DNA of 64,000 nt from Amylostereum areolatum (lineage: Eukaryota > Basidiomycota > Agaricomycetes > Russulales > Stereaceae): the NCBI GenBank assembly GCA_012932865.1, contig SAXG01000084.1, positions 62,001 to 126,000 on the forward strand. The letters are read 5' to 3'. Both the position numbers and the translations under genes were made by a program. Below the pieces are notes generated by a model. It did not search any database. It saw only the letters and a program-made list of their open reading frames with translations, and was not told the origin of the DNA. The number at the start of each line of letters is the position of its first letter. Position 1 is the stretch's first letter. Below, one piece after another: positions 62,116 to 64,000 of the stretch.

Positions 62116-64000
62116 GGCTAGGGATTGATGTTGTTTATATTGTATTGTATGAGAGTGGAGGGTTGAGAACTTGGAAGGACGGAGTATGTGCCACCAGTCT
62201 ACCTCAGCAGTCGTCAGCGAATGAACCCGAGAACCCGGGGTGACAGTGACAATACGTACAGCCCTGGACCTTCCCTCGCTTTTCAAACAGCTTCCCCAGT
62301 TTGTAACCGTCGACTGGCTCGAGTCAGTCCCAAAGGCAACCATTCAATACTCAGTATCGATATTCTAACGAGCGAAGACAACACCCACGATACCTCTGGA
62401 AATAAACCAGTCCAAGACCAGAACAGGGGTCTTGCCTCGAGGTGGAAGACCCATAAAAACACGCCTGCGACTTTCTCTCGATCAATATGGGCACCCCGCG
62501 TACCATCGAACCTTGGACCGTGGGCCGAAAAGCGCACGCTGATCGACGATGATGTGAGTTTATTGAGGGAGGTCGTCAGCGGCGATCGTGGTAAATAGAA
62601 CCTGCGAATATGCGAGTCAGGGAGAGCGTAAGATGTAAAGGATAAGAACAACGCAGTGCGTACTCTCTGCTCCTTTTATATGTCCCGGGGCGGGGTCGCA
62701 GCTTGTGTCCTGGACTTCCTGGAGAGCGATGCTCGTTGAGAATGGAGCCGGGTCCTGTTGTGGATGCTTAGGCCCGTGGCGTAGAGAGGTCGAAGTGAGA
62801 CTACAGCCCGAGACGCAACGACCAAGGCTGTGGATCACGTCGAATGGGTTTTGGGTGAGAAAGGGTGGCGCGGGTAAGTCTGGGAGGCAGAAGCGAGGCG
62901 TAGGTGTGCCCGAACTCGAAGATGCATCCAACGAGGGAGTGACGCGCATCCCACTACTTATTTTGTTGCTCGGGACCCTCCCACGTAAGTCATAGACTCC
63001 ATTGCCCCACGCTGCGCGTTCTGAATTTCTGCTCGTAGAGGGTCAGCAACCTTGCGGATGTGCCAGAACGAAGCGAACGTACGACGTAAGAAACTCGGTC
63101 AAGCTACCTCCATGCCTTACGCATTCGCCGTATTATCCTGTGAACCTATCCATCGGGTAGGTCCTCGTAACCCGAAGTTCAATGCAAACGTACCTGCAAG
63201 TCACGCCCTCGTGCAAGCCTCGATATATCCCACGCGTGAACGTTGGGGAGACCTGTTGGTCTGTGGGGACACGGCGGTATGCGACCGTGGGAGGAGAGTA
63301 TGATTGCACTTAAAGGAGATAACATAAACTAAGAGTCCACCTGGTGAGCAAGAAAGAAGGGAGGATGTGTGGAAAGACGCACCTCTTTCCCTCTTATACA
63401 GCCGAAGTGACGAGGACGCGGCTTGTCTCAGACTGCCTGCAGTGGCGGCGAGCGCGCGTGGGTTCCAGACTGGGACTGGGGTGCGCCGGACAGGCCAGAG
63501 TGGCCCGCCAGTACGGAGCACAACGGTGGACCATATTGGGTGAGACCTGAATGAGAAGGAACAGACGTAAGCAAGTCGGAGTGCCGTGTAAAGGATCAGT
63601 GGGACCCAGTACGACGACGCGTCCAATGGTGGCAGGTCTTGGTCCGACGGTCGAGTTTGTATGACCACTTGGGGACAGCCATGGCTGGAGAGGGGTTGAC
63701 CGTTTCACTTTCACGCACTGGCTGATAACCTGAGTGAGCGACATACGAAACACCCTAGGACAGGAAAGGCGTACGATAACACGAGGTGACCTTCCACGAT
63801 CGTATCCCTGATAATTGTTTCGTTTTTCTGCCTTGCGAGCATTCGACGATCGTGTTGCAATTCAGGCGCATGAGGGAGAGGATGAGTCGCGCATGGCGAC
63901 ACCCAAGTGCATCCTGACGCTCGAAAAGGGTTTGACAAGTCCTACCCACCGAGAAACAGGCATTCTTGACGTGGATGTACGTTGAAAGGCATGGTGGAAG
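62116..64000. other. No gene supported to the window edge
   Basis: Several frames of 70-155 codons occur on both strands, none with a domain, signal peptide or convincing splice partner. The right edge could include the beginning of an unrecognised gene. Confidence 0.45.

Overview
The window is nuclear DNA of a filamentous basidiomycete, most likely an agaricomycete mushroom-forming fungus. The evidence is dense genes with many GT-AG introns of about 48-65 nt, microsomal P450s of the mushroom type, expanded TPR-CHAT genes with tiny 5' exons, and a mixture of Ty1/copia, chromodomain Ty3/gypsy, hAT-like and CATCAG-ended DNA elements. No species can be named from sequence alone. All splice models were built by hand from splice sites, reading frame and protein continuity. 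No transcript data were available. Region 1 (1-25 kb) is ordinary host DNA: a 5'-truncated P450 (+), a Sel1-repeat protein (-), an 1186-residue membrane-anchored coiled-coil protein (-), a 329-bp MITE, a secreted protein made of ten near-identical glycine-rich repeats (+), a mitochondrial P-loop Fe-S carrier of the IND1/NUBPL type with a probable 1-nt frameshift (+), the spliceosomal DEAH helicase PRP16 (+), and a second P450 (-) related to the first. Region 2 (26.5-59.6 kb) is bounded by two convergent paralogous genes for TPR-CHAT proteins (caspase-like fold), with the same exon layout, the same 41-residue His-Cys spacing and a conserved intron just after the stop codon. Between them lie about 26 kb of nested transposons: a copia element broken by a hAT-type MITE; a decayed, truncated gypsy copy holding two nested DNA elements with CATCAG ends; a hAT-like transposase gene split by a second MITE copy; and a nearly pristine gypsy element (LTRs differing at one base, 5-bp target duplication). 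Both gypsy copies sit in introns of that transposase gene. The flanks of the copia element do not match each other, so the island has also been rearranged. The gypsy elements carry an extra ORF before gag that ends in two SUMO-interaction-like VIDLT motifs and is followed, in the same frame, by a stop codon and a long ATG-free open stretch leading into gag. Gag and pol overlap at a GGGTTTT slippery site. Region 3 (59.6-64 kb) is mostly without supported genes, apart from one small secreted protein behind a good TATA box. The most interesting items are the paired TPR-CHAT genes (possible fungal cell-death or immunity proteases with rapidly homogenising repeats), the ten-repeat secreted protein, the gypsy ORF0/stop/gag arrangement, and the contrast between CpG-decayed and pristine transposon copies.
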